This document shows, in pieces, positions 34,820 to 44,093 of a stretch of 64,000 nt of DNA; the first letter of the stretch is position 1, and every line of letters begins with the position of its first letter. The notes under the pieces are model-generated. The model saw only the letters and a program-made list of their open reading frames with translations, did no database searches and had not been told where the DNA came from. The stretch lies in assembly GCA_049997955.1 (NCBI GenBank), contig JAEBDY010000001.1:496001-560000 (forward strand), given 5' to 3'. Origin of the DNA: Umezawaea sp049997955. GTDB lineage: Bacteria; Actinomycetota; Actinomycetes; Mycobacteriales; Pseudonocardiaceae. Both the position numbers and the translations under genes were made by a program.

Positions 34820-35686
34820 CTACGCCGTCGTGAGCGAGCGCTCTGCGGCTTCGACCGTGTTGGCCAGCAGCATCGCAATGGTCATGGGTCCCGCGCCACC
34901 GGGAATCGGCGCCAGGAACCCGGCGACCTCGGCCACGTCCGGGTGCACGTCGCCCACCAGGCCTGCCTCGGTGCGGGTGATGCCGACGTCGACCACGGCC
35001 GCGCCGGGCTTGACCATGTCCGCCGTGATCAGGCCGGGACTGCCCGCGCCCGCGATCACGATGTCCGCCCGGCGCACCTCGGCGGCCAGGTCCTTCGTGC
35101 CCGTGTGGCACAGGGTCACGGTCGCGTTCTCGCTGCGGCGGGTCAGCAGCAGGCCGATGGGGCGGCCCACGGTCACGCCGCGGCCGACCACGGTCACGTT
35201 CGCGCCCGAGATCGGCACGTCGAAGCGGCGCAGCAGCTCCACCACGCCGCGCGGGGTGGCGGGCAGGGGAGCGGCCTCGCCCAGCACGAGCTTGCCCAGG
35301 TTGGTCGGGTGCAGGCCGTCGCCGTCCTTGGCCGGGTCGATGCGCTCCAGGATCGCGTTCGCGTCCAGGTGCTTCGGCAGCGGCAGCTGCACGATGTACG
35401 CGGTGCACGCCGGGTCCGCGTTCAGCCCGTCGATGACGGCTTCCAGCTCGGCCTGCGTCGTCTCGGCGGGCAGGTCGCGGCGGATCGACGTGATGCCGAC
35501 CTTCGCGCACGCCGTGTGCTTGCCCTTCACGTACGAGTGCGAGCCGGGGTCGTCGCCGACCAGCACGGTCGCCAGGCCGGGGGTCACGCCCCGCTCGGCC
35601 AGCGCCGCGACCCGCTCGCGCAGGTCTTCGAAGATCGCGTCTCGGGTGGCCCTGCCATTGAGGATCGTCGCCGTCACGGGCTCCAT
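34820..35686 (-). CDS. folD: Methylenetetrahydrofolate dehydrogenase/cyclohydrolase
   Basis: 288 residues. Catalytic YxxxK is Y52-V-K-G-K56 in SYVKGKHTA, followed by QLPLPKHLD, IDPAKDGDGLHPTNLGKL and the NADP-binding VVGRGVTVGRPIGLLL. It interconverts methylene-, methenyl- and 10-formyl-THF, supplying formyl groups for PurN and PurH encoded elsewhere in this window. Followed by DUF3017. An MFS gene lies 7 nt upstream on the same strand, so co-transcription is possible. Confidence 0.96.
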   Translation of the reverse strand: MEPVTATILNGRATRDAIFEDLRERVAALAERGVTPGLATVLVGDDPGSHSYVKGKHTACAKVGITSIRRDLPAETTQAELEAVIDGLNADPACTAYIVQLPLPKHLDANAILERIDPAKDGDGLHPTNLGKLVLGEAAPLPATPRGVVELLRRFDVPISGANVTVVGRGVTVGRPIGLLLTRRSENATVTLCHTGTKDLAAEVRRADIVIAGAGSPGLITADMVKPGAAVVDVGITRTEAGLVGDVHPDVAEVAGFLAPIPGGAGPMTIAMLLANTVEAAERSLTTA

Positions 35687-35693
35687 CCTCGCA

Positions 35694-36914
35694 TCACGCG
35701 CTGGTCCCGGCCTCGGCGACCTCGGGCGCGACCTGGCGCACGCGCAGGGCCAGGACCGTGCCGATCACGGCCGCCGCGGTCGCCGAACCCGCCGCGGCGG
35801 CGGGCCCCACGTGGTCCAGCAGCCACCCCGCGGTGGGCAGCGCCAACGCCGAGCCCGCGGTGGCCGCCGTCGACAGCCAGCCGAACGCCTCCGCCTTCCG
35901 GCCGTCCGGCGCCAGTCCGCCGATCCGGGCGTTGTTCGCCGCGATCGTCGGCGCGACGGCCAATCCGCCCACCAGCAGGACCACCCCGATCAGCCACGGC
36001 GACGACGGTGTCGACACCGGTGGCAGGACGGGCACCAGCGCCGCGACGCCCAGCGCCATCAGGCCCGTCCTGAGCGCGAACCGCGGCTCACCGCGCAGCC
36101 CGCCGATGACCAGGCCGCCCAGCACCGACCCGACACCCCAGACCGCCGTCAGGACACCCGCCATCGCGGGCCTGCCCGCGTCGCGCGCCCACGCGATGAT
36201 CACCATGTCGACCGAGACCAGCGCCATCACCGTGCAGGTCGCCGCGATCAGCGCGAGCACCAGCCCGCCGTCCGCGAGCAGGGACCGGCCGCTGTGCTGC
36301 TCCCTCGGCACCGGCTGGTCCAACCCGGCCCGGCGCAGCGCGAACAGGAAGCCGAGCGCCCCGGCCACCGCCAGCACCCCGCACAGCCAGATCGCGGTGC
36401 GCGGACTGGCGAACGCGACCAGCATCGCCGCCATCAGCGGGCCGACGATGTACGTCAACTCCTGCAACGAGGCCTCGACCGTGTACACGGCCTGCTGCAC
36501 GTGGCCCTTCGTCATCCTCGGGTAGCTCGCGCGCGTCAGCTGCGTCACCGGCGGCGTGCACAGGCCGGTCAGGAACGCCACCAGCACGACCACCGGCCAC
36601 GCCCCGCTCGGCAGGACCGACGGCAGCAGCCCGAGCACCACGATCCCGACCCCGTACATCCCGCCCGTGGCCAGCAGCAGCTTCCCGGCCGGGGCCCGGT
36701 CCGCCGCCCGGCCGCGCAGCGGACCCGCCACGCCGAGCCCCAGCGTGAGCGCCCCGCCGACCACGCCCGCCAGCGCGTACGACCCCGTCCACCCCGCCAC
36801 GAGGAACGACAGCGCGAGCGGTGTGCCCGTCAGGTGGACCCTCCCGACCATGGACCACAGCAGCAGGGAGACGAGGTGGGGGACTCCGGCCAGTTGGCGG
36901 TAGGGGCGCAGCAC
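35694..36914 (-). CDS. Major facilitator superfamily transporter
   Basis: 406 residues from GTG 36914, so that the protein starts MLRPYRQLAGVPHLVSLLLW; GTG 36962 would add 16 hydrophilic residues. Twelve hydrophobic segments in two halves, with the loop 2-3 motif GPLRGRAADRAP resembling MFS motif A. Related proteins are drug or sugar exporters; the substrate is unknown. The stop lies 7 nt before the folD start. Confidence 0.82.
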   Translation of the reverse strand: MLRPYRQLAGVPHLVSLLLWSMVGRVHLTGTPLALSFLVAGWTGSYALAGVVGGALTLGLGVAGPLRGRAADRAPAGKLLLATGGMYGVGIVVLGLLPSVLPSGAWPVVVLVAFLTGLCTPPVTQLTRASYPRMTKGHVQQAVYTVEASLQELTYIVGPLMAAMLVAFASPRTAIWLCGVLAVAGALGFLFALRRAGLDQPVPREQHSGRSLLADGGLVLALIAATCTVMALVSVDMVIIAWARDAGRPAMAGVLTAVWGVGSVLGGLVIGGLRGEPRFALRTGLMALGVAALVPVLPPVSTPSSPWLIGVVLLVGGLAVAPTIAANNARIGGLAPDGRKAEAFGWLSTAATAGSALALPTAGWLLDHVGPAAAAGSATAAAVIGTVLALRVRQVAPEVAEAGTSA

Positions 36915-37031
36915 ACCCCCACTCTGCCGGGGACCACCGACAAAAAGGTCGCGACTTTCCACGCCGCGGCGGGAACCCGACGCCCTCCTCCAGCGTCAGG
37001 ACCCAAAGACGACCTGAGCGAGGGGACGGCC

Positions 37032-37541
37032 GTGACCGATCCGAACGGACGTAGGGCGGAACTGGAAGCGCGCAACGCCGCCATGCGCGAGCAGGTGGAC
37101 TCGCTCATGTCCGAGTTGCACCGCAAGACCGCCGAGGTGCGCGAAGCGCAGGCCAAGGCGTTGGCGATCACCGCGACCGCCACCTCCAAGGACGGCAGCG
37201 TGACGGCGAGCGTCGACTCGGCGGGCGCGCTGACCTCGTTGGAGTTCTCGCCGAACGCGTTCGAGCGCACCACACCGGACAAGCTCGCCCGCGTCGCCAC
37301 CGAGACGGTCATCGCGGCCATCGCGAAGTCCCGCACGGAGCTGAACGAGGTCCTCGCGACCGCGCAGGAGGGGCCGAGCATCGACCTCTCCGAGATGCTG
37401 CCCGGCGTGCCCTCGCTGGCCGACCTGATCCCGAAGGCACCACCCGTGCCCACTCCGCCGTCGTCGACCCCGCCGCCGCGCGGACGTCCGGCCGATGACG
37501 ACGAAGAGGGCGGCAGCGTCATGGAGAGGGGCAGCTGGTGA
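37032..37541 (+). CDS. YbaB/EbfC-like protein of a type VII secretion locus
   Basis: 169 residues from GTG 37032 after GAGGGG. A coiled N-terminus (RRAELEARNAAMREQVDSLM) leads into the YbaB-like fold (ITATATSKDGSVTASVDSAG, LTSLEFSPNAFERTTPDKLA), followed by a Pro-rich disordered tail. Paralogues of the nucleoid protein YbaB often precede WXG100 genes in Pseudonocardiaceae, where a chaperone-like role with secreted partners is suspected but unproved. Overlaps the WXG100 gene by 4 nt. Confidence 0.82.
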   Translation: MTDPNGRRAELEARNAAMREQVDSLMSELHRKTAEVREAQAKALAITATATSKDGSVTASVDSAGALTSLEFSPNAFERTTPDKLARVATETVIAAIAKSRTELNEVLATAQEGPSIDLSEMLPGVPSLADLIPKAPPVPTPPSSTPPPRGRPADDDEEGGSVMERGSW

Positions 37542-37849
37542 CCGGCTTCGACGTCGACGTCCAGGGCATGCGCCGGGGCGCCACCCAGTTCAGCTCGTCA
37601 GCCGACGCGCTGGACGGCGTGTTCAAGGCGTTGGACTCGGCGCTGAGCGGTGCGGGCGACTGCTGGGGCGGCGACGAGTCCGGCCAGGCGTTCGCCAAGT
37701 CGTACGTGCCGAACGCCAAGGCCACCGGCGACGCCTTCAAGAACCTCACGACCGCCCTCGGGGACATCCGCAAGGGCGTAGACCAGTCAGCCGACGCGTA
37801 CGAGGGCTCCGACCAGGGCAACTCCGCGGGCATATCCAAGACTTACTGA
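37538..37849 (+). CDS. WXG100/ESAT-6-like type VII secretion protein
   Basis: 103 residues, GTG start overlapping the previous stop. Two helices of about 40 residues joined by a turn with the W-x-G motif (CWGGDESGQAF, about residue 43), and a C-terminal YxxxD signal (YEGSD). Small, no signal peptide: a typical T7SS substrate or partner for the large toxin encoded 10 nt downstream. No ESX secretion apparatus genes occur in the window. Confidence 0.88.
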   Translation: MTGFDVDVQGMRRGATQFSSSADALDGVFKALDSALSGAGDCWGGDESGQAFAKSYVPNAKATGDAFKNLTTALGDIRKGVDQSADAYEGSDQGNSAGISKTY

Positions 37850-37859
37850 GGGGCACCGG

Positions 37860-40800
37860 GTGGGTATCGAAATCCCGAGCGAGGTCACCTGGCTCTTCCC
37901 GATCGTGGTCGGGCAGAGCTGGCCGGAGGGCGATGAAACCGCTCTGCGGGGCATGGCCGACGCGTACCGCGCCGCGGCCGAAGGCGTGCAGGGCGTGATC
38001 GACCAGGGCAACGGCGCCGCGAGCACGGTCGTCGCCAGCCAGGTCGGTGAAGCCGCCGTGGCCTTCCAGGAGTACTGGAAGAAGTTCTCCGACGGCGACG
38101 AGTCCTACCTGCCCAAGCTCAAGAAGATCTGCGAGCAGTTGGCGGAGAGCTGCGACGGCACCGCGCTCGAGGTCGAGTACACCAAGCTGTCGATCATCGC
38201 CTCGCTGATCGCGCTGGCCATCGAGATCGCCGCGCTGATCGCCGCCGCGTTCGCGACGTTCGGCACGGCGTCCGCGGGCATCCCGATCGCCCAGCAGGCC
38301 ACCCGGCTCATCGTCCAGTTCACGTTCCGGCAGCTGATCATCGCGATCCTCAAGGAGGTCGCGATCTCGGTGGGCATCGACGCGGCCATCCAGGGCATCC
38401 AGATGCTCTCCGGCGAGCGCAAGGACTGGGACTGGGGCAAGACCGGCGAAGCCGCCATCAGCGGCGCGGTCTCGGGTCTGGTCGGCGGCGTGTCCGGCGG
38501 CCTCAAGTTCGAGGGCGGCGGGATCGCGGGCCAGGTGGCCGTGGGCGCCACCCGCGGCGCGACGGAGGGCGCGGTCAGCTCCGTCGGCACGTCCGTGGCC
38601 ATGGGCCAGGACATCAGCGCGAGGGACGTGCTGCTCGGCGCGACGTCGGGCGCGGTCTCCGGCAGCATCGGCGGGGCCAAGGACGGCATCACCGTCGAGC
38701 CCCCGCGCATCAACCCCGGCGGTCCCGGCGGCGGCCCACCCGACCTGGGGCCCGGCACCGGCGGCGGCCCGCCCGACCTGGGCCCGAACCCGTCCGGCGC
38801 GGGCAACGGCACCCCGCCCGGCGGCGGCTCCAACGGCACCCCGCCCGACGGTGGCACTCCTGGCGGCGGCTCAAACGGCACTCCGCCCGGCGGTGCACCG
38901 GGCGGCGCTCCTGGCGGTGGCTCTCCCGGTGGCGGTGCTCCCGGTGGCTCCCCGGCCCCGGCGGGCGGCGGCACGCCCGACGCCCCCACCGCACCCCGCC
39001 CGCACACCGACACCACCAGCGCCTCCACCGTCGCGGCCCCGCCCGCACCGGGCGTGCCCGCCCCGACCCCGAGCGCCGCGGGCAACACCCCCGACCGCGC
39101 TCCGACGCCCACCCCGAGCCCGACCTTCGCCCCGACGGGCGGCACTCCCGCGGCAGGCGGCCCCGCCCCGGCAGGCGGCGCGGCGCCGTCCTCGGTCAGC
39201 AGCAGGCTCGGCGCCCCGACCGCACCCGGCCTCGGCGGCCCCACCCCTGGCGGCAGTTCACCCACCCCCGGCTCGGGCGGCACGACTCCCGGCAGCGCGG
39301 GCACGCCCAGCGGCTCGCCCACCCCCGGCTCCGGCGGCACCTCTCCCGGCAGCGCGGGCACGCCCAACGGCCCGACACCTGGCAACTCCGGCTCGACCGG
39401 GTCGACGCCGGGCGGTCCGACTCCCGGTTCCAGCGGCCCGACCCCTGGCGGTCCGGCACCCGCCGGCTCGGCACCCGCCGGCTCGACCCCTGGCGGCTCG
39501 ACCCCTGGCGGCCCGACCCCAGGTGGCGCGACTCCTGGTGGCTCGACGGCCGGAGGCGCGACTCCTGGTGGCTCGACTCCGGGCAGCCCCACTCCGGGAG
39601 GAACCGGCTCGTCCGGCGGTCCCACCCCTGGTGGCGCAAGCCCGACTCCTGGCAGTTCCGGCGGCTCGCCCACTCCCGGCAGTTCCGCTCCCGCACCCGG
39701 CGGCTCGCCCGCTCCCGGTGCGGGCGGTCCGACTCCGGGCAGCCCAGGGGGTTCCCCCGCTCCTGGTGCTTCCGGCCCGGCTCCTGCCGGCTCGCACGTT
39801 CCCGGCGGTCCGACTCCGGGGGCTGGTTCACCCGCCACCCCTGGCGCGTCCGGTCCGGTTCCCGCCGGTTCGCCCGCTTCCGGCTCCAGCGGGCCGATGC
39901 CAGGCACTGGTTCGCACGCTGCTCCTGGCGGTCCGGCTCCTGCCGGCTCGCACGTTCCCGGCGGTCCGACTCCGGGCGCTGGTGCGCCTGGTTCGCACGC
40001 GGCTCCCGGTGGCTTCAGCCCGGTTCCCAACGGTGCTCCGGGCGGTTTCCACGCCGCCCCCGCCGCAGGACCGACTCCTGGTGCTTCCGGTGCCGCGCCG
40101 CACAGCACGCCCGCTCCTGGTGGGTTCGCGCCGACTCCCGGTGGGACGGCTCCGGGCAGCGGTCCCGACAACCAGGGTGGTTTCGTGCCGCCCGCCGGAG
40201 GCCGTGGACCGGCGATGTCGGGTGGCTTGTTCACCGACCCGACCCGCCCCTCCCACACGACGGACGCGGTGGGTGCCAGTTCGGCGACCTCCGTCGCCCC
40301 CCAGGCCTTCCACAACCCCGCCCCGCAGCACGCGGGTTCCGAACCACGCGGCCCGCAGCCGGGCGGCTTCACGCCGTCCCCCAGCGGTTTCGGCCCGCAG
40401 CCCGGTGGCTTCGGCCCCCAGCCCGGCGGCCCCGCACCCCAGCACGCAGGCCCCAGCGCCCCGACCGGTCCCGCGCACACCCGGCCGGACGCCCCCATGG
40501 CCCGCACCGACGCCCCCGCGCGCACCCCGGACCCCCGAATCCCGGATTCCCGCCCCTCGGACCCCCGCACCCCCGACTCCCGAATCCCGGACACGCGCAC
40601 CCCGGACCCCCGCACTCCCGGCACCCCCGACGGCCGCACCCCCGCGACCCCGGACAGTCGACCTGGAGCCCCCGAGAGCCGCCCCGGAACCCCCGACAGT
40701 CGCCCCGCGACCCCGGACGGCCGCCAGGGAACTCCGGACGGCCGCCCCGGAACCCCCGACCCCCGCCCCGGAACCCCGGACGCCCACCAGCACCCCACGA

Positions 40801-43800
40801 CCACCCCGGACCCGACCAGCACCCCGAACCCGGACGGCAGTTCCCCGGTCTCCAGCCACCAGTGGCCGCAGGACCCGGCGCCCGCCAGCCGGGGCACGGA
40901 ACCGGGCCCGAGCGCGGACCCGGCCACCGATCCCCACAAGAACGTCTGGGGCAACCCCACGGGTGTCGTGCCGGGCTTCTCGCAGGACGGTCCGTACGTC
41001 CCCGTCCACGAGAGCACCGGTCCCGGCGACCGCGAGGTCGGCACGTACGACCAGCGGGTCGCGTCGATCGTGGAGCCGACCTACCAGCCGTACGGGCCGC
41101 ACGGCACGTTCGACGAGTTCATGCGCCACCACACCACCGACGGCACGGTGGACGGCCCGATCGCGTGGCCGCCGAACCAGGGCGCGGTGGGTGCGCGGGT
41201 CATCGTCGAGCTTCCCGCGGGCACGGTGCTCGACCGGTTCGGCAGCCCCCAGGGCGACTTCCTGTCGCCGCTGCGGCCGGACGGTCAGCCGTACGGCTTC
41301 GGCGAGCGCGCGATCCTGCCCGACAGCATGGGCAAGGGCTACCACGTCTACGTGCTGGACCGGCCGATGCTGGTCGAGCTGGCGACGGTCGCCCCCGCGT
41401 TCGACCAGCCGGGTGGCGCGCGCCAGTTGCAGCCGGTGTTCGACCCGAGCCTGGCGGACGCCACGGGCCGGGTGAACCTGGACAGCCTGCGCGAAGCGGG
41501 TGTCCTGCACGAGGTGCCGTCACCGCCGCCGAACGGCCGGGTCCTGCCGCCCGACTTCGGCACGGTCGGCCCCGACGGCAGCACCGTCCTCACCCCGGAC
41601 ACGGCGTCGGTCGCCGACGCCCAGAACGGCGCGTTCGACGGCACGCCCGCGGACGCGACGCCCGCGCCGACCGGCCCGACCCCCCTCGGCGACGTGTCGC
41701 CACGGGTGGAGCAGGCCATCCGGTCCAGCGAGGTCACCCCGGCGGGCGTGGCGCTGCACGCCGAGGCCCCGCTGCGCGACCTCTCCTCCCGCATCCCGGC
41801 GGGCGACCACGCCGTCGTGGACGTGCACACCGCGGGCGACGGCGTCCGGATCGGCGAGACGCACTACACGCGGGCCGAACTGGTCGAGTTGATCAACAAC
41901 CACCCGGACCTCGCGGGACGGCCGATCGTGCTCGTCGGCTGCGACGCGGCGGCGGGCGGCGAGAACAGCCTGGCCGCGCACGTGGCCCGCGAGACCGGTC
42001 AGCAGGTGATCGCGCCGGACAGCCTCGCGTGGTCGGACCGGCACGGCAACGTCTACTCCAGCTCCCCGGAGACGACGAACGGGCAGCAGGGCCCGCGGAT
42101 CCCGCCGGACGGCGGCTGGCACGCGTTCGACCCGGACGGCACGAGCACGCCGGTCGGCGAGAACGGGATGCCGCCCGGCCGCACGCCGACGGGCGACCTG
42201 GCCGACAGCATCGACGCGGAGCACCGCGGCGACACCGACCGCAACCACCACCCGCAGGTCCAGACCCCGTGGACCGAGCCGACCACGTCGTACGAGCAGA
42301 CGGTGCGGCTGCCGGACGGCCAGTCGCTGTTCGACGGCCGCGAGCTGCCGCTGGACACCCGCATCGAGGTGCTCGACGAGAGCGGACAGCTCCGCTCGGT
42401 CGTGCACGTGGACGCCGAGGGCGCGGTCAGCGTCGACGCGATCGCGCCGAACACCCGCGACGGCGTGAACCCGGAGATCGCGCACCCGCACCCGGACGCC
42501 GACTACCGCGTGCAGGTGGGCAACCGCAACGACGTGTTCGTGGCGGGCTCGGACGGGTCGCCGCTCACGCAGGACGACAAGGTCAAGATCGGTGGCCGGC
42601 AGGTCGACGTGACCAGGCCCGTCACGATCACCGAACCGCCCGCCCCCGCGAACGGCGAGCGCACGATCCACCCCGGCGACCCGATGGCGCCGCGGCCGGG
42701 CGAGGCGTTCACCGCGCGCACGGACCTGCCGCCGAACACCCGCTTCGACGTCACGGACACCGAGGGCAACCACCGCGGCACCGTGCAGACCGACGAGAAC
42801 GGCACGCCCAGGTGGGTGGCCGCTCCGGAGAACGCGGGCGGCCGCCCGAATCCCGAGGTGGCCAACCCGATCCCCGGCTCGAACTACAACGTCGACCGCG
42901 GTCCGCTCTTCCAGGAGTTCAGCACCGACGCGCAGGGTCGTCCCGAGCCCGGTGTCACCTACGAGCGGCCCGCGACGACCCACCGGGTCGAGGTCACCGA
43001 CCTGCCGCAGAACCGGCCGCTGACCCAGCACGACGGGCAGCCGCTGGCCGCGGACACGGAGTACGTGGTCACGGACGGCGAACGCGTTCGCGGCCGGGTG
43101 TTCGTCGACGACAGCGGGTTCAGCCACGTCGAGACGGACTCCGGCCAGCGCGGGCGGTTGAACCCGGAGATGGCGCGGGCTCCCGAGGGCGCGGACATCA
43201 CCACCGACCCCTACTACGGCACCGGCGCGGCCACGACGCCGACGTGGCCGGACCCGCCGAACGGCGAGGTGCGCCTCACCCAGGAGGTCGTCCTCGGCGA
43301 CAACGGCAAGCCGCTGCGCGACGCGGACAACCAGGTCGTCCGGGTCGTGCGGGTCGACGGCGACACGAGCGGGTGGACGCCGGAGCAGGTGGCCGCCGTC
43401 GAGCGGCCGGTCCGGCCGAACGACCCGTTCGTCACCCGCGACCTGCCGCCGGGCACCCGGTTCGTCCTCACCGACGAGCGCGGTCCGTACAGCACCTTCC
43501 AGAGCGGTGGGGACGGCGCGGTCTCGCACGTCCACACGGCGCCGCCGTTCAGCGCCGAGCTGAACAACCCGCGTCCGACGGCGGTCTACGACGTCGACAG
43601 CGGGCGGTGGAAGTTCCTCACCGACGACCGGTCGAACACGATCGCCACGAGCGGCACGCCCGTCTACGACGGTGGGACGGAACTGCGCCGCGACACCACG
43701 TCGCAGACCGACGCCGGCGCGCTGGCGGGCAAGGGCCCGGACAACCGCAACATCGCGGACGGCGGGCACCACCAGGGCAAGGAGTCCGGCGGACCCGGCG

Positions 43801-44093
43801 AGCTGATCAACGTCTCCAGCCAGCAGCGCGACCAGAACTCGGGTCTGGAACGGCCCGCGTTCGTGCGCGAGGAGACCTGGTATCAAATGGAGCGGGACCG
43901 CGCGGACCTGGAGGCGGCCTCGGGCGGGTCGATCGAACTGGTCGACACGTTCGCGATCCGGGAACCAGGACAGGACCACCCGCACACTTACCAGACCCGG
44001 TGGCGCGAGACACTGCCGGACGGTCGCTTCAAGATCCACGTCAGGAGCTATCCCAATGACCACAACGCAGCCCTCTGGCCGTCCGACTTCTGA
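37860..44093 (+). CDS. Giant T7SS polymorphic toxin: WXG100-like head, PG-rich stalk, TNT domain, His/Cys module, beta repeats, nuclease-like C-terminus
   Basis: 2077 residues from GTG 37860 (GAGGGG upstream). Residues 1-100 resemble the N-terminal WXG100-like domain of the mycobacterial toxin CpnT; 109-165 are strongly hydrophobic. About 281-1000 are Pro/Gly/Ser/Thr repeats. At 1061-1221 lies a TNT (NAD glycohydrolase) domain with DRFG (R1126), R1150, YHVY (H1162) and FDQPGG (Q1183). At 1301-1424, H1323 (VVDVH) and C1361 (VLVGC) sit in a fold-like block reminiscent of clan CD peptidases. Four beta repeats fill 1495-1914. The C-terminus (about 1956-2077) has GGHH...GGPGELINVSSQ, like NS_2 non-specific nucleases. 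Secretion by T7SS and antibacterial use are inferred. Confidence 0.82.
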   Translation: MGIEIPSEVTWLFPIVVGQSWPEGDETALRGMADAYRAAAEGVQGVIDQGNGAASTVVASQVGEAAVAFQEYWKKFSDGDESYLPKLKKICEQLAESCDGTALEVEYTKLSIIASLIALAIEIAALIAAAFATFGTASAGIPIAQQATRLIVQFTFRQLIIAILKEVAISVGIDAAIQGIQMLSGERKDWDWGKTGEAAISGAVSGLVGGVSGGLKFEGGGIAGQVAVGATRGATEGAVSSVGTSVAMGQDISARDVLLGATSGAVSGSIGGAKDGITVEPPRINPGGPGGGPPDLGPGTGGGPPDLGPNPSGAGNGTPPGGGSNGTPPDGGTPGGGSNGTPPGGAPGGAPGGGSPGGGAPGGSPAPAGGGTPDAPTAPRPHTDTTSASTVAAPPAPGVPAPTPSAAGNTPDRAPTPTPSPTFAPTGGTPAAGGPAPAGGAAPSSVSSRLGAPTAPGLGGPTPGGSSPTPGSGGTTPGSAGTPSGSPTPGSGGTSPGSAGTPNGPTPGNSGSTGSTPGGPTPGSSGPTPGGPAPAGSAPAGSTPGGSTPGGPTPGGATPGGSTAGGATPGGSTPGSPTPGGTGSSGGPTPGGASPTPGSSGGSPTPGSSAPAPGGSPAPGAGGPTPGSPGGSPAPGASGPAPAGSHVPGGPTPGAGSPATPGASGPVPAGSPASGSSGPMPGTGSHAAPGGPAPAGSHVPGGPTPGAGAPGSHAAPGGFSPVPNGAPGGFHAAPAAGPTPGASGAAPHSTPAPGGFAPTPGGTAPGSGPDNQGGFVPPAGGRGPAMSGGLFTDPTRPSHTTDAVGASSATSVAPQAFHNPAPQHAGSEPRGPQPGGFTPSPSGFGPQPGGFGPQPGGPAPQHAGPSAPTGPAHTRPDAPMARTDAPARTPDPRIPDSRPSDPRTPDSRIPDTRTPDPRTPGTPDGRTPATPDSRPGAPESRPGTPDSRPATPDGRQGTPDGRPGTPDPRPGTPDAHQHPTTTPDPTSTPNPDGSSPVSSHQWPQDPAPASRGTEPGPSADPATDPHKNVWGNPTGVVPGFSQDGPYVPVHESTGPGDREVGTYDQRVASIVEPTYQPYGPHGTFDEFMRHHTTDGTVDGPIAWPPNQGAVGARVIVELPAGTVLDRFGSPQGDFLSPLRPDGQPYGFGERAILPDSMGKGYHVYVLDRPMLVELATVAPAFDQPGGARQLQPVFDPSLADATGRVNLDSLREAGVLHEVPSPPPNGRVLPPDFGTVGPDGSTVLTPDTASVADAQNGAFDGTPADATPAPTGPTPLGDVSPRVEQAIRSSEVTPAGVALHAEAPLRDLSSRIPAGDHAVVDVHTAGDGVRIGETHYTRAELVELINNHPDLAGRPIVLVGCDAAAGGENSLAAHVARETGQQVIAPDSLAWSDRHGNVYSSSPETTNGQQGPRIPPDGGWHAFDPDGTSTPVGENGMPPGRTPTGDLADSIDAEHRGDTDRNHHPQVQTPWTEPTTSYEQTVRLPDGQSLFDGRELPLDTRIEVLDESGQLRSVVHVDAEGAVSVDAIAPNTRDGVNPEIAHPHPDADYRVQVGNRNDVFVAGSDGSPLTQDDKVKIGGRQVDVTRPVTITEPPAPANGERTIHPGDPMAPRPGEAFTARTDLPPNTRFDVTDTEGNHRGTVQTDENGTPRWVAAPENAGGRPNPEVANPIPGSNYNVDRGPLFQEFSTDAQGRPEPGVTYERPATTHRVEVTDLPQNRPLTQHDGQPLAADTEYVVTDGERVRGRVFVDDSGFSHVETDSGQRGRLNPEMARAPEGADITTDPYYGTGAATTPTWPDPPNGEVRLTQEVVLGDNGKPLRDADNQVVRVVRVDGDTSGWTPEQVAAVERPVRPNDPFVTRDLPPGTRFVLTDERGPYSTFQSGGDGAVSHVHTAPPFSAELNNPRPTAVYDVDSGRWKFLTDDRSNTIATSGTPVYDGGTELRRDTTSQTDAGALAGKGPDNRNIADGGHHQGKESGGPGELINVSSQQRDQNSGLERPAFVREETWYQMERDRADLEAASGGSIELVDTFAIREPGQDHPHTYQTRWRETLPDGRFKIHVRSYPNDHNAALWPSDF
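38705..40860 (+). repeat. Coding Pro/Gly-rich repeat tract in the giant toxin
   Basis: About 720 codons of short imperfect repeats such as GGSTPGGPTPGG, then PDSRPGTPDGR-type units. It probably forms an extended stalk between the secretion head and the toxin domains. The opposite strand stays open across it because GGC and CCC codons avoid stops. Confidence 0.85.
42342..43602 (+). repeat. Four degenerate beta-rich protein repeats in the giant toxin
   Basis: Repeats at residues about 1495-1553, 1622-1679, 1727-1783 and 1861-1914. Each starts LPPNTRFDVTD-like, continues with a G..D..G hairpin, then has (N)PE-A-P and ends Y.VD. They probably form a beta scaffold presenting the terminal nuclease domain. 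Confidence 0.7.

Noticed and set aside
34500..37031. Long plus-strand frame running through folD and the MFS gene into the YbaB-like gene
   Set aside because: Everything before GTG 37032 is antisense to folD and the MFS gene; only the segment from 37032 has a ribosome site and a YbaB-like fold pattern.
38105..41510. Very long open frames on the minus strand opposite the giant toxin, up to 979 codons
   Set aside because: They mirror the Pro/Gly-rich repeats of the plus strand, translate to repetitive Gly/Pro/Val/Glu or Arg sequence, and have no ribosome sites. The plus strand has recognisable domains throughout.
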